Shown here: positions 8,066 through 15,923 of the stretch, piece by piece
Layout of the letters: each line of letters starts with the position of its first letter
Position numbering within the stretch: the stretch's first letter is position 1
From: JBKPDV01 sp046728075
GTDB taxonomy: Bacteria; Acidobacteriota; Thermoanaerobaculia; UBA5066; Gp7-AA6
Direction of reading: 5' to 3'
DNA: 16,463 nt
NCBI GenBank assembly: GCA_046728075.1
Contig: JBKPDV010000034.1
Span: 1-16,463, forward strand
Notes under the pieces: model-generated
What the model saw: only the letters and a program-made list of their open reading frames with translations
Told to the model about the DNA's origin: nothing
Databases searched by the model: none
Position numbers and translations under genes: made by a program

Positions 8066-9451
8066 GGATGAGACCCAAGGCACCTGTTCGCCATGCGTTG
8101 CGGCACTGATGGCGAGGCGGGTCCGGTTGAGGGCTTCTTCGGCGGTCAGATTCGGTATTCCGACGTTCTTGAGCAGTTCCGTAACGAACACGCTGTGATC
8201 GCCGCTGCTGTACTCGCTTTGCACTGAGCTTAGCGCCACCGAATACATGACCAGCGTTCCTGTCGGCGCGTTCACGGGTGCGAGGCCCGCCCAAAAATTC
8301 CGGAAGCGGCGTTCGATGGGATTTCGTCGCGCGCCGTCGAGCAGTGCAATCTTCAGGCTCGCACCTCGCTGATTAATCTCCCAAAGTATCGACTCCAGGC
8401 CAATCCCGTAGCGTGCAACGTCAGTATCTTTCGAGATCTGTGCGTCAACCGGTATAAGATAGCTCTGTCGGTCGGCTTGAATTGCGTAGCCGCTGAAGAA
8501 GAAGAGCACGACTGAATCGGGTTTGATGCGGGCATAAAATTGTTCGAGCATTCGTTTCGTCTGGTCAACCGTCAGATTCTCGCCCGTCACCACGGCGAAA
8601 CCAGCACGGCTCAGTCCGGAAGCCATGAGACGGGCATCCGCGACCGGCGTTTTCAATGTCTCGACATCGGGATATTTTGCATTTCCGATCACAATGGCAA
8701 TTCTATCGCTGCTAGCGATTGCCGGGCTCGGCTGCCCGCTTGATGCTGTGTGGGGAGACGGACTCGGAGTGATCGTTGCCGCCGCAGTTGCTGTTGGCGT
8801 CGGTCGCGGTGCGGCCGAAAGCGGATCAGGTTGCTTTACCGCTGGCGGGTTGGCAGTCGCCGTTGCTGATGCAACAGGACGAATCACGGTCTGATCATGA
8901 TCGGTCGTGCGCCAGATCACAAAGCCGGTCAGGGAACCCAGTAGCGCCATTCCAGCCACCGCGCCGACGACGAAGGGCCAAGCCCTTCGGCTTGGCACGA
9001 TATCGCCCACGGCCTGAATAACGGCGTCGCTGTCGGCGGAAAAACGGCTATGGCGCAGTTCCAGGGAATGCCGATGGGGAAGTGATTTCAGCTCTTCGGG
9101 AAGTTCGTCCTCGGACGGCATCGCCGTGCCGTTGACGAGCAAAGGAATGACCGGGATTTCCCTTTTGAGGGCCGCAGCCAGCTCGACTCGGACGTAGTCC
9201 CGTGGCTTGTCAATCTTGCGCCGCCCCTTGTCGTCCACCGCATTCAACCATCCCGGTCCAATGATGGCGAGTACCACGTCGCACTTCGATATCTGCTCAT
9301 CGATCTGTTTGACGAAGTTTAGTCCCGGTTTCATGGCGTCGACATCCATGAACATCTCGCGCCGAGAGTAATTCGTGGCGAGGCGGTCAAACAGACGCCC
9401 CGCAACGCCTGGCGCATCTTCGCGTCGGTAATTTATGAATATTCCCGTCAT
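8015..9451 (-). CDS. TIR domain - membrane segment - caspase-like (pseudo-caspase) protein
   Basis: A 478-residue protein. Residues 1-150 form a TIR domain (TGIFINYRREDA, MDVDAMKPGLNF, CDVVLAIIGPGWL, VRVELAAALKREIPVIPLLV); E90 lies where TIR NADases have their catalytic Glu. Residues 158-180 form one transmembrane helix preceded by RR, so the TIR part should be cytoplasmic. Residues 182-248 form a Pro/Thr/Ala/Ser linker. Residues 249-470 form a caspase-like (peptidase C14) domain: RIAIVIGNAKYPDVETLKTPVADA, VVLFFFSGYAIQ, YLIPVDAQI, ALLDGARRNP. Both catalytic positions are changed: the His of GHG is Tyr322 and the Cys of DACR is Ala374. It is thus probably a binding or signalling domain, not a protease. 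ATG at 9451 begins the TIR fold directly; an upstream ATG at 9541 adds a non-conserved leader. Its base composition is visibly less GC-rich than that of its neighbours. Confidence 0.88.
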   Translation of the reverse strand: MTGIFINYRREDAPGVAGRLFDRLATNYSRREMFMDVDAMKPGLNFVKQIDEQISKCDVVLAIIGPGWLNAVDDKGRRKIDKPRDYVRVELAAALKREIPVIPLLVNGTAMPSEDELPEELKSLPHRHSLELRHSRFSADSDAVIQAVGDIVPSRRAWPFVVGAVAGMALLGSLTGFVIWRTTDHDQTVIRPVASATATANPPAVKQPDPLSAAPRPTPTATAAATITPSPSPHTASSGQPSPAIASSDRIAIVIGNAKYPDVETLKTPVADARLMASGLSRAGFAVVTGENLTVDQTKRMLEQFYARIKPDSVVLFFFSGYAIQADRQSYLIPVDAQISKDTDVARYGIGLESILWEINQRGASLKIALLDGARRNPIERRFRNFWAGLAPVNAPTGTLVMYSVALSSVQSEYSSGDHSVFVTELLKNVGIPNLTAEEALNRTRLAISAATHGEQVPWVSSSLAEDFTLAPGPETPR

Positions 9452-9714
9452 GGGTACAATCAGCCCTCGTATGGGCAATATGAATGTCTCGAATGATATC
9501 ACTCTCTGCGGCCTATGGTAGCGAGATTGGCGTACTAACACTCAAGGCTGGGTGAGTGCCGAAAGCGGCAACGGCCGGCGATCCTCACCTTCAGATTTGT
9601 CCAAGCCTCAAGCGCCAAGTCTGGCCGTAACCGGAAAAGCATAGAAGTGAAGCTGAGTTAGGCTCGACGTCCAGCGGTGTAACTGCACCGCTTAGCTGGC
9701 ATCTAAATGAGCGT
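9452..9714. other. Intergenic region between the TIR gene and the MFS gene
   Basis: About 260 bases holding the TIR-gene promoter and the 3' end of the Rieske-MFS transcript. One perfect 7-bp hairpin, AGCGGTG/CACCGCT (9673-9692), lies 23 bases after the MFS stop but lacks a T tract on the minus strand, so termination there is doubtful. No gene was seen. Confidence 0.55.
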
Positions 9715-10998
9715 TTATGTCGCCTGCCCAATATCGGCGCGGATGAAGCGCGCTGCCCAGACGAACAATAGCGCGCCGAGCATGGTGGTGACCGCGGCCG
9801 ACAGCAGCGAGTAGCGCACAGCGTCCGCGCCGTAATCGCTTTTCAAGGCGTCGTTGAGCATGCCGACCGCGAGCGGGCCGATGCCCTGGCCGAAGCAGGT
9901 CGCGGTCAAGAGGATGAAGGCGGAGGCGAGCGCCCGCATGCTCGGCCGCGCCACCGTCTGCGCGATGGCGAAGATCGGCCCAAGGTGAAAGCCGACCAGA
10001 AACGAGGTCAACGCCAGTGCCGCGACCATGGTCGCGAAATCTGATGTCAGCATGCACACGGCAAACACCGGCCCGGCGAGGCCCGACATGATGGCCGGGG
10101 CCCACAATTTCCAGCGGTCGTCGCGGCGGCTGATCTTCGCCACCACGAGGCCGCCGAAGAGCGTGCCGGCAATCCCGCATAGTCCCTTGAAGGTGCCGGC
10201 ATAGGTGCCGATCTCGGCGCTGCTCAAGTGATGCACGCGCGCCAGGAATGGCGGGATCCATGCGGCGGTGGCGTAGTTCGTGTAGGTCGTCAGGCAGAAG
10301 CCGGCGAGCACGATGACGAAGCTCGGCTGGGTCGCGAGAAAGCCGAGAGTCGGCCCGAGCGGTTCGGGGACAAAGCTCTCTGCCATGGCGCCACGCTTCG
10401 GCTCGTTGACCGTCAGCCACAGGATCGCGGCCAGCGCGATGCCCGGCAGCCCCGCCGACATGAACGCCATCCGCCAGCCATAGTGCTGGTTGACCCAGCC
10501 GCCGACGAAATAGCCCAAGAATACGCCGAGATAGGTGCCGATGGCGTAGATCCCGAGCGCGCGGGGCCGCTCGTTCTTATCGAAGAGATCGGCGACCAGG
10601 GATTGCGAGGCCGGCGTGCCGGCAGACTCGCCGATGCCAACGCCGATCCTGGCGAGCGCCAGCGTCGTCACGCTTCCTGCCATGCCGCAGAGAAACGTCA
10701 TCGCGCTCCAGAACGCAAAGGCGATGGCGACGATGTTGCGCCGGTTGAGGCGGTCGGCGATGCGGGCAATCGGGATGCCGAGCAGCGAATAGAACAACAC
10801 GAAGCCGAAGCCCGCGAGCAGGCCCATCGTGGTGTCGGAGAGGGTGAACTCCTTCTTGATCGGCTCGATCAGGACATTGAAGATCGTACGGTCGAGAAAG
10901 TTGAGCGCGTAGACGACGGTCAATATCCCGAGCACGTAGTAGCGCCGGGCCGACGGTGCCGCCGCTTGCGCGCCCGCCTGCGGCGCGAGATCGACCAT
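9715..10998 (-). CDS. MFS transporter, Spinster-like family
   Basis: A 427-residue, 12-helix inner-membrane transporter of the major facilitator superfamily. After a 19-residue cytoplasmic tail, helix 1 carries LNFLDRTIFNVLIEPIKKEF, a Spinster/aromatic-transporter-like signature. Loop 2-3 holds the MFS motif as IARIADRLNRRNI, and helix 4 begins with ARIGVGIGESAGTPASQSLVADLF. The substrate is not readable; the adjacent oxygenase suggests import or export of that enzyme's aromatic substrate or product (inference). The ATG at 10998 has GGGGGA about 4 bases upstream. The oxygenase gene ends 39 bases upstream on the same strand, so the two are very likely co-transcribed. Confidence 0.92.
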   Translation of the reverse strand: MVDLAPQAGAQAAAPSARRYYVLGILTVVYALNFLDRTIFNVLIEPIKKEFTLSDTTMGLLAGFGFVLFYSLLGIPIARIADRLNRRNIVAIAFAFWSAMTFLCGMAGSVTTLALARIGVGIGESAGTPASQSLVADLFDKNERPRALGIYAIGTYLGVFLGYFVGGWVNQHYGWRMAFMSAGLPGIALAAILWLTVNEPKRGAMAESFVPEPLGPTLGFLATQPSFVIVLAGFCLTTYTNYATAAWIPPFLARVHHLSSAEIGTYAGTFKGLCGIAGTLFGGLVVAKISRRDDRWKLWAPAIMSGLAGPVFAVCMLTSDFATMVAALALTSFLVGFHLGPIFAIAQTVARPSMRALASAFILLTATCFGQGIGPLAVGMLNDALKSDYGADAVRYSLLSAAVTTMLGALLFVWAARFIRADIGQAT

Positions 10999-11037
10999 GG
11001 TTCCCCCTGATTTTGTTTTCGAGGATGCGAGGCGGCC

Positions 11038-12240
11038 TCATGCCTTGCGAATGAAATTCCCCGCTTCGAATTCGATGGGCCCCGTGTTTTCGTCAAAGGC
11101 GACGCCGATCGGATCGCGGCCGGCGGCGAGCGCCTCGAGCTGGTCGCTCAGCATGCGGCGGATCATCAGGATGCCGCGGTCGCTCTGGCCGAAATGCTCT
11201 TCGGAGTGGATGGTGACCGCGCCCTGGCCGACCTGCGCCTCGTAATCGCCAGGGAATTGCTGGTGCTCCCGCTCGGTCATGCCCCACCAGAATTTTCCGT
11301 TGAATTTTGAGCGCATGCGCCCGATATCGCCCGACGTCCTGACGCGGCCGGCGACATAGATGCGGAATGAGACGTCGTCGATCGGCAGCGTCCAGCCGAT
11401 CGATTCGACGCGCGCGAATTGCGCCACGCGCGGGTTCGGTACCACGCGAAGGGTGGGCAGGACAGCCTCCGTGACGCGATAGAACGCCTTGCCATCGTCC
11501 TTGCCGTCGTCCTGTCTGCGGACCGAACGCACGATGACGCCGCGCGGCGACATTTCGAAGGTCACTTCGGGCATTGTGGCCATCATGTCGGTGAACTGGG
11601 GGCCGCTGAAGGAGCCGTGCAGGACCGGCACGTGATAGGGATCGACCACGTTCTCGAAATGCTGCAGCCAGTTGCAGGGAATGATCGCTGGGCCCCCGCC
11701 GCCGATCGACGAATCGTCCGCCTCGACGAACTCGCCGTCGTCCATCGTCTCCAGGCAGGCGTAGCGCGGCAGCACCGGCCGTTTCTCGGCCGGCCCCAGA
11801 TAGGCGAAGATCAACCCGTAGCGCTCCTGCACGGGATACCAGGGCTGGCGCACCTTGTCCTTGAACAGTCCGCCGTCGGGCTCGCAGGGCTGCTCAAGAC
11901 AGCGACCCTCGCTGTCGAATTTCCAGCCGTGATAGCAGCAGCGGATGCCGTCGCCCTCGACCTTGCCGTAGTATAGGGTGGTGCCGCGGTGGCAGCATCG
12001 CGCGTGGAGCAGGCCGGCACGCCCGCTTCTGTCGCGGAACAGGACAAGGTCTTCGCCGAGGACGCGCACTTTCCTGGGGATATCGCAGGCATCGGAGACG
12101 AGCCCGACCGGGTGCCAGTAGCGGCGCAGCAGTTCGCCCATCGCCGTGCCGCGGCCGACCAAGGTCAATTCGGTCCGCGTCGCGGGCGGCCTTAGCGCAT
12201 AGGCGGTCCCGAGATCGCGATCCCGCTGGGTCATGGTCAT
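11038..12240 (-). CDS. Rieske non-heme iron oxygenase, alpha subunit
   Basis: A 400-residue oxygenase component of the aromatic-ring-hydroxylating or O-demethylating type, closest in layout to phthalate-dioxygenase-like alpha-only enzymes. Rieske [2Fe-2S] ligands: C82-x-H84 and C101-x-x-H104 in the CYHGW context. Mononuclear iron site: the ENVVDPYHVPVLHG stretch with D200, H203 and H208, where N197/D200 also provides the electron-transfer bridge. All ligands are present. No ferredoxin or reductase gene is in the window, so its electron donor must be encoded elsewhere. GGGAGG (complement of 12250-12255) sits 9 bases before the ATG. First gene of an operon with the MFS transporter, divergent from marR-type gene. 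The substrate is unknown. Confidence 0.93.
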   Translation of the reverse strand: MTMTQRDRDLGTAYALRPPATRTELTLVGRGTAMGELLRRYWHPVGLVSDACDIPRKVRVLGEDLVLFRDRSGRAGLLHARCCHRGTTLYYGKVEGDGIRCCYHGWKFDSEGRCLEQPCEPDGGLFKDKVRQPWYPVQERYGLIFAYLGPAEKRPVLPRYACLETMDDGEFVEADDSSIGGGGPAIIPCNWLQHFENVVDPYHVPVLHGSFSGPQFTDMMATMPEVTFEMSPRGVIVRSVRRQDDGKDDGKAFYRVTEAVLPTLRVVPNPRVAQFARVESIGWTLPIDDVSFRIYVAGRVRTSGDIGRMRSKFNGKFWWGMTEREHQQFPGDYEAQVGQGAVTIHSEEHFGQSDRGILMIRRMLSDQLEALAAGRDPIGVAFDENTGPIEFEAGNFIRKA

Positions 12241-12275
12241 CGCCGTTTTCCTCCCGGATCGATGTTTTATTTGTT

Positions 12276-12296
12276 GATCTCAAGAGAACGGAGATC
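12276..12296. promoter_or_regulatory. Second inverted repeat in the divergent promoter region
   Basis: GATCTC (12276-12281) and GAGATC (12291-12296) are exact inverted copies 9 bases apart, partly overlapping the larger palindrome to the right. They may form a second or alternative regulator site. Confidence 0.45.
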
Positions 12297-12316
12297 GATG
12301 ACAATGTCAACGATCT
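12292..12316. promoter_or_regulatory. Candidate MarR operator, 25-bp palindrome
   Basis: Centred on base 12304, 11 of 12 base pairs are symmetrical (only 12298/12310 mismatches). The core is TGACAATGTCA flanked by GATCG/CGATC. It lies in the gap between the oxygenase gene (minus) and the MarR gene (plus). On the minus strand it includes TTGACA (12310 to 12305), a perfect -35 box, so binding could block oxygenase transcription. No good -10 was found at the standard distance. Confidence 0.65.
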
Positions 12317-12372
12317 TCGGCTTGGCAAGGGCGGGCTTTGTTGGCAGAGATCTTTATTGTCAGAGGTCTTGG

Positions 12373-12888
12373 ATGAACCGGGTATTGAAGAAAGCCGAAC
12401 CCGCGCAGGCGCCGGCCGCCCCGGACGGCGAACTGGCGCCGATCACGGCAATGATGTCGTCGCGGCTGATGGTGCTCGCCAATCTGCTGCGAAGGGGCGC
12501 GATCCTGCGCTACAAGCGCATGGTCGGGCTCTCGTCGGTAGAATTTGGCCTCGTGGCCTCGCTCGGCCGCCGGCCGCCGATGAGCGTGGCGCGGCTCGCG
12601 GAGGCCGTCGGTATGGACAAGGGGCAGATCAGCCGGGCGCTGGCCGGGCTGGTGTCGCGCAAGCTGGTGTCCAAGACGGTCAATCCCAGCGACAGCCGGG
12701 AGGTGTTGGTCTCGCTGACCCGCACCGGGCTCGCCGCGCATGACGCGATTGTGGCGGGCGGGCTGGAGCGTAATCGGCATTTGCTGGAACAGATGGATCG
12801 GGACGAGGTGGCGACGCTGCTCAGCCAGATCGATCGTCTGACCCGCAAGGCCGAACAGATGCTCGCGGCGGAACGAGAACTCGGCTGA
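12373..12888 (+). CDS. MarR-family transcriptional regulator
   Basis: A 171-residue winged helix-turn-helix regulator, likely a dimer that senses small aromatic ligands. The DNA-binding part is readable: MSVARLAEAVGMDKGQISRALAGLVSRKLVSKTVNPSDSREVLVSLTRTG, covering recognition helix and wing with the DSR motif. Flanking helices form the dimer interface. ATG at 12373 was chosen: AGAGG (12362-12366) is 6 bases upstream, and the earlier ATGs at 12262 and 12298 fall inside the palindromic control region. It is transcribed away from the Rieske-MFS operon, the usual layout for a regulator controlling the divergent catabolic genes and itself. Family confident; target inferred from position. Confidence 0.9.
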   Translation: MNRVLKKAEPAQAPAAPDGELAPITAMMSSRLMVLANLLRRGAILRYKRMVGLSSVEFGLVASLGRRPPMSVARLAEAVGMDKGQISRALAGLVSRKLVSKTVNPSDSREVLVSLTRTGLAAHDAIVAGGLERNRHLLEQMDRDEVATLLSQIDRLTRKAEQMLAAERELG

Positions 12889-12903
12889 CCGCAAGGTGAT
12901 CGG

Positions 12904-12954
12904 CAGGCTATTCAGCAAATAAGGCTGTTCGGTAAGCAAGGCTGCTCGGCGAAA
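12904..12954. repeat. Three degenerate 17-bp tandem units
   Basis: Units start at 12904, 12921 and 12938. The second and third share AAGGCTGtTCGG/AAGGCTGcTCGG (11 of 12); the first is looser (CAGGCTATTCAG). They lie 15 bases after the MarR-family gene and about 175 bases before nuoA. A weak hairpin GCCGAT/ATCGGC (12966-12982) follows. No gene was seen in 12889-13127; the nuo promoter must lie here or upstream, but I could not place it. Confidence 0.6.
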
Positions 12955-13127
12955 AATGCGCCCCGGCCGATGCCGGATCGGCACAGCCTTTGGGTTTTCC
13001 CGCGCCGTGAACGGCGTCAAAATAGGTTGTCTTGCGCCCCCTGTTGCGCTGCGCTAAGCCAACGAATAATTCCAAATCGACGAATCCGCGGGCCCCGTCC
13101 GAACAACCGCGGGAAAAGGTAACGCCG

Positions 13128-13493
13128 ATGACCGGCATCCTGCAGAACTATCTTCCCCTTGTGGTATTTGTCGCCGTGGCGGCCGTGATTGGGCTGGTTT
13201 TGTTGATCGCGCCGTTCCTGGTCGCGTTCCAGCAGCCCGATCCGGAAAAGCTGTCGGCGTATGAGTGCGGCTTCAACGCCTTCGACGACGCCCGCATGAA
13301 GTTCGACGTCCGCTTCTATCTGGTTGCCATCCTGTTCATCATCTTCGACCTCGAAGTGGCGTTCCTGTTCCCCTGGGCGGTGGCGTTCGGCAAGCTCGGC
13401 GCCACGGGATTCTGGTCGATGGTGGTGTTCCTGGCCGTGCTGACGATCGGCTTTGCCTATGAATGGAAGAAAGGCGCGCTCGAATGGGATTGA
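13128..13493 (+). CDS. nuoA: NADH-quinone oxidoreductase subunit A
   Basis: A 121-residue membrane subunit of complex I. Three transmembrane helices are evident (about residues 5-30, 60-85 and 90-110). The conserved loop between helices 1 and 2 reads KLSAYECGFNAFDDARMKFDVRFYLVAILFIIFDLEVAFLFPWA, including the invariant Cys and the acidic residues near the quinone channel. Start: AAGG (13116-13119) is 8 bases before the ATG. First gene of the nuo operon; its end overlaps nuoB by 10 bases, suggesting coupled translation. Confidence 0.97.
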   Translation: MTGILQNYLPLVVFVAVAAVIGLVLLIAPFLVAFQQPDPEKLSAYECGFNAFDDARMKFDVRFYLVAILFIIFDLEVAFLFPWAVAFGKLGATGFWSMVVFLAVLTIGFAYEWKKGALEWD

Positions 13494-14080
13494 ACCCCAC
13501 CCCCGCGAGGCCGGGAACGGGAGCGCTGATCGCCCCCGCCGCGACCGGGATTCTCGATCCCGCGACCGGCAGGCCAGTCGGTGCGAACGATCCGTACTTC
13601 CTCGAGGTCAATCACGAGCTGTCGGACAAGGGCTTCTTCGTCGCCGCCGCCGATGACCTGATCACCTGGGCGCGCACCGGCTCGCTGATGTGGATGACGT
13701 TCGGTCTGGCCTGCTGCGCGGTCGAGATGATGCAGGTGTCGATGCCGCGCTATGACGTCGAGCGCTTCGGATTTGCGCCACGTGCCTCGCCGCGGCAGTC
13801 CGACGTGATGATCGTGGCCGGCACCCTGACCAACAAGATGGCGCCGGCGCTGCGCAAGGTCTACGACCAGATGCCCGAGCCGCGCTATGTGATCTCGATG
13901 GGCTCCTGCGCCAATGGTGGCGGCTACTACCACTACTCCTATTCGGTGGTGCGCGGCTGCGACCGCATCGTGCCCATCGATGTCTATGTGCCAGGCTGCC
14001 CGCCGACGGCGGAAGCCCTGCTTTACGGCGTGCTGCTGCTGCAGAAGAAGATCCGCCGTACCGGCACGATCGAACGCTGA
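13484..14080 (+). CDS. nuoB: NADH-quinone oxidoreductase subunit B
   Basis: A 198-residue peripheral subunit carrying cluster N2, the last [4Fe-4S] centre before quinone. The four ligands are present: C77 and C78 in GLACCAVEMM, C142 in MGSCANGGGYY and C172 in VPGCPPTAEAL. An N-terminal Pro/Ala-rich extension of about 35 residues precedes the conserved core. The ATG lies inside the end of nuoA (overlap 13484-13493), so its start is fixed by the overlap and by the family. Confidence 0.97.
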   Translation: MGLNPTPARPGTGALIAPAATGILDPATGRPVGANDPYFLEVNHELSDKGFFVAAADDLITWARTGSLMWMTFGLACCAVEMMQVSMPRYDVERFGFAPRASPRQSDVMIVAGTLTNKMAPALRKVYDQMPEPRYVISMGSCANGGGYYHYSYSVVRGCDRIVPIDVYVPGCPPTAEALLYGVLLLQKKIRRTGTIER

Positions 14081-14093
14081 AGGTTTTCAAGTG

Positions 14094-14708
14094 ATGGATG
14101 ACGGCAAGCTCGACGCATTGGGGCAGACGATCGTGGGCGCGCTGCCGGGCGCGGCGATCAGCCATGCCGTGGCCTTCAACCAGCTCAACGTGACCGTCGA
14201 TGCGCGCAAGATCGTCGATGTCGTCAAATATCTGCGCGACGATCCGTCCTGCCGCTTCGTCAATATCACCGACATCACCGCGGTCGATTATCCCGGGCGC
14301 GAGAAGCGCTTCGATGTGGTCTATCATCTGCTATCGCCGACCTTGAATGCGCGCATCCGCCTGCGCGCCGAGGCCGACGAGACGACGCAGGTGCCCTCGC
14401 TGATCGACGTCTTTCCCGGCGCCGACTGGTTCGAGCGCGAGACCTACGACCTCTATGGCGTGATCTTCACCGGCCATCCCGACATGCGCCGGCTCCTGAC
14501 CGACTACGGCTTCGAAGGCCATCCGCTGCGCAAGGATTTCCCGCTGACCGGCTTCGTCGAGGTGCGCTACGACGACCAGGAGAAGCGGGTGCTCTACGAG
14601 CCCGTCCGGCTCAACCAGGAATTCCGCAAGTTCGATTTTCTCTCGCCGTGGGAAGGCGCGGACTATCCGGTGCTGCCCGGCGACGAGAAGGCGGGACCGA
14701 AGGTCTGA
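14094..14708 (+). CDS. nuoC: NADH-quinone oxidoreductase subunit C
   Basis: A 204-residue peripheral subunit of the 30-kDa type, separate from NuoD as in most alphaproteobacteria (E. coli has a CD fusion). Signature: YDLYGVIFTGHPDMRRLLTDYGFEGHPLRKDFPLTG, followed by the tyrosine-rich EVRYDDQEKRVLYEPVRLNQEFRKFDF. ATG at 14094 has GAAGG about 10 bases upstream; a GTG directly before it (14091) is an equivalent alternative. It follows nuoB by 13 bases and precedes nuoD by 2. Confidence 0.97.
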   Translation: MDDGKLDALGQTIVGALPGAAISHAVAFNQLNVTVDARKIVDVVKYLRDDPSCRFVNITDITAVDYPGREKRFDVVYHLLSPTLNARIRLRAEADETTQVPSLIDVFPGADWFERETYDLYGVIFTGHPDMRRLLTDYGFEGHPLRKDFPLTGFVEVRYDDQEKRVLYEPVRLNQEFRKFDFLSPWEGADYPVLPGDEKAGPKV

Positions 14709-14710
14709 CC

Positions 14711-15901
14711 ATGAACGAGCAGAATCTCCGCAATTTTACGATCAACTTTGGTCCCCAACACCCGGCCGCGCACGGCGTGCTGCGCCTCGTACTGGAATTG
14801 GATGGCGAGGTCGTCGCGCGCGTCGATCCGCATATCGGGCTTCTGCATCGTGGCACCGAAAAGCTGATCGAGCAGAAGACCTATCTGCAGGCGATCCCCT
14901 ATTTCGACCGGCTCGACTATGTCGCGCCGATGAACCAGGAGCATGCGTTCTGCCTCGCCGCTGAAAAGCTGCTCGGAATCCAGGTGCCACGCCGCGGCCA
15001 GTTGATCCGGGTGCTCTATTGCGAGATCGGCCGGCTGTTGTCGCATCTCCTCAACGTCACCACGCAGGCGATGGACGTCGGCGCGCTGACCCCGCCATTG
15101 TGGGGCTTCGAAGAGCGCGAAAAGCTGATGGTGTTTTATGAGCGTGCCTCCGGCTCGCGCATGCACGCGGCCTATTTCCGGATCGGCGGCGTGCACCAGG
15201 ACCTGCCGCCAAAGCTGATCGACGACATCGAGGCGTTCTGCGATCCCTTCCTGAAAGTGGTCGATGACCTCGATCGCCTGCTCACGGGCAACCGTATCTT
15301 CAAGCAGCGCAATGTCGACATCGGCGTGGTGACGCTGAAGCAGGCCTGGGAGTGGGGTTTTTCCGGCGTGATGGTGCGCGGCTCCGGCGCGGCGTGGGAC
15401 CTGCGCAAGGCGCAGCCCTATGAATGCTATGCCGAAATGGACTTCGATGTTCCGATCGGCAAGAACGGCGACTGTTACGACCGCTATCTGATCCGCATGG
15501 AAGAAATGCGCCAGTCGGTGCGCATCATGAGACAGTGCATCGCGAAGCTCCGCGCTCCAGACGGGCAGGGACCGGTGGCGATCCAGGACAGCAAGATATT
15601 TCCGCCACGACGCGCCGAGATGAAGCGCTCTATGGAAGCGCTGATCCATCACTTCAAACTCTACACAGAAGGCTTTCGCGTGCCTGCCGGGGAGGTCTAT
15701 GCGGCGGTGGAAGCCCCCAAGGGCGAGTTCGGCGTCTATCTGGTCTCCGACGGCACGAACCAACCCTATAAATGCAAGATCCGCGCGCCCTCGTTTGCGC
15801 ATCTGCAGGCGATGGATTTTCTGAGCCGCGGCCACTTATTGGCCGACGTCTCGGCAATCCTCGGTTCGCTAGATATCGTGTTTGGGGAGATCGATCGATA
15901 A
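14711..15901 (+). CDS. nuoD: NADH-quinone oxidoreductase subunit D
   Basis: A 396-residue, 49-kDa-type subunit that forms the quinone pocket with NuoB. It is complete: the N-terminus INFGPQHPAAHGVLRLVLELDGE carries the conserved His loop, the middle has PYFDRLDYVAPMNQEHAFCLAAEKLL, and the end is SILGSLDIVFGEIDR as in the family. GAAGG (14699-14703) is 7 bases before the ATG. The operon would normally continue with nuoE, which is not seen in the remaining 500 bases. Confidence 0.97.
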   Translation: MNEQNLRNFTINFGPQHPAAHGVLRLVLELDGEVVARVDPHIGLLHRGTEKLIEQKTYLQAIPYFDRLDYVAPMNQEHAFCLAAEKLLGIQVPRRGQLIRVLYCEIGRLLSHLLNVTTQAMDVGALTPPLWGFEEREKLMVFYERASGSRMHAAYFRIGGVHQDLPPKLIDDIEAFCDPFLKVVDDLDRLLTGNRIFKQRNVDIGVVTLKQAWEWGFSGVMVRGSGAAWDLRKAQPYECYAEMDFDVPIGKNGDCYDRYLIRMEEMRQSVRIMRQCIAKLRAPDGQGPVAIQDSKIFPPRRAEMKRSMEALIHHFKLYTEGFRVPAGEVYAAVEAPKGEFGVYLVSDGTNQPYKCKIRAPSFAHLQAMDFLSRGHLLADVSAILGSLDIVFGEIDR

Positions 15902-15923
15902 CGCCGCCAATAGGAGGTCGCAA

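Noticed and set aside
9452..9541. Longer TIR protein starting at ATG 9541
   Set aside because: The extra 30 residues are not TIR-like and the domain begins directly at the ATG at 9451.
12262..12372. Longer MarR protein starting at 12262 or 12298
   Set aside because: These starts fall within the palindromic control region and add residues unlike the family; ATG 12373 has a proper ribosome binding site.
14663..15835. Minus-strand 390-codon frame
   Set aside because: Antisense to nuoD, a clear family member on the plus strand.
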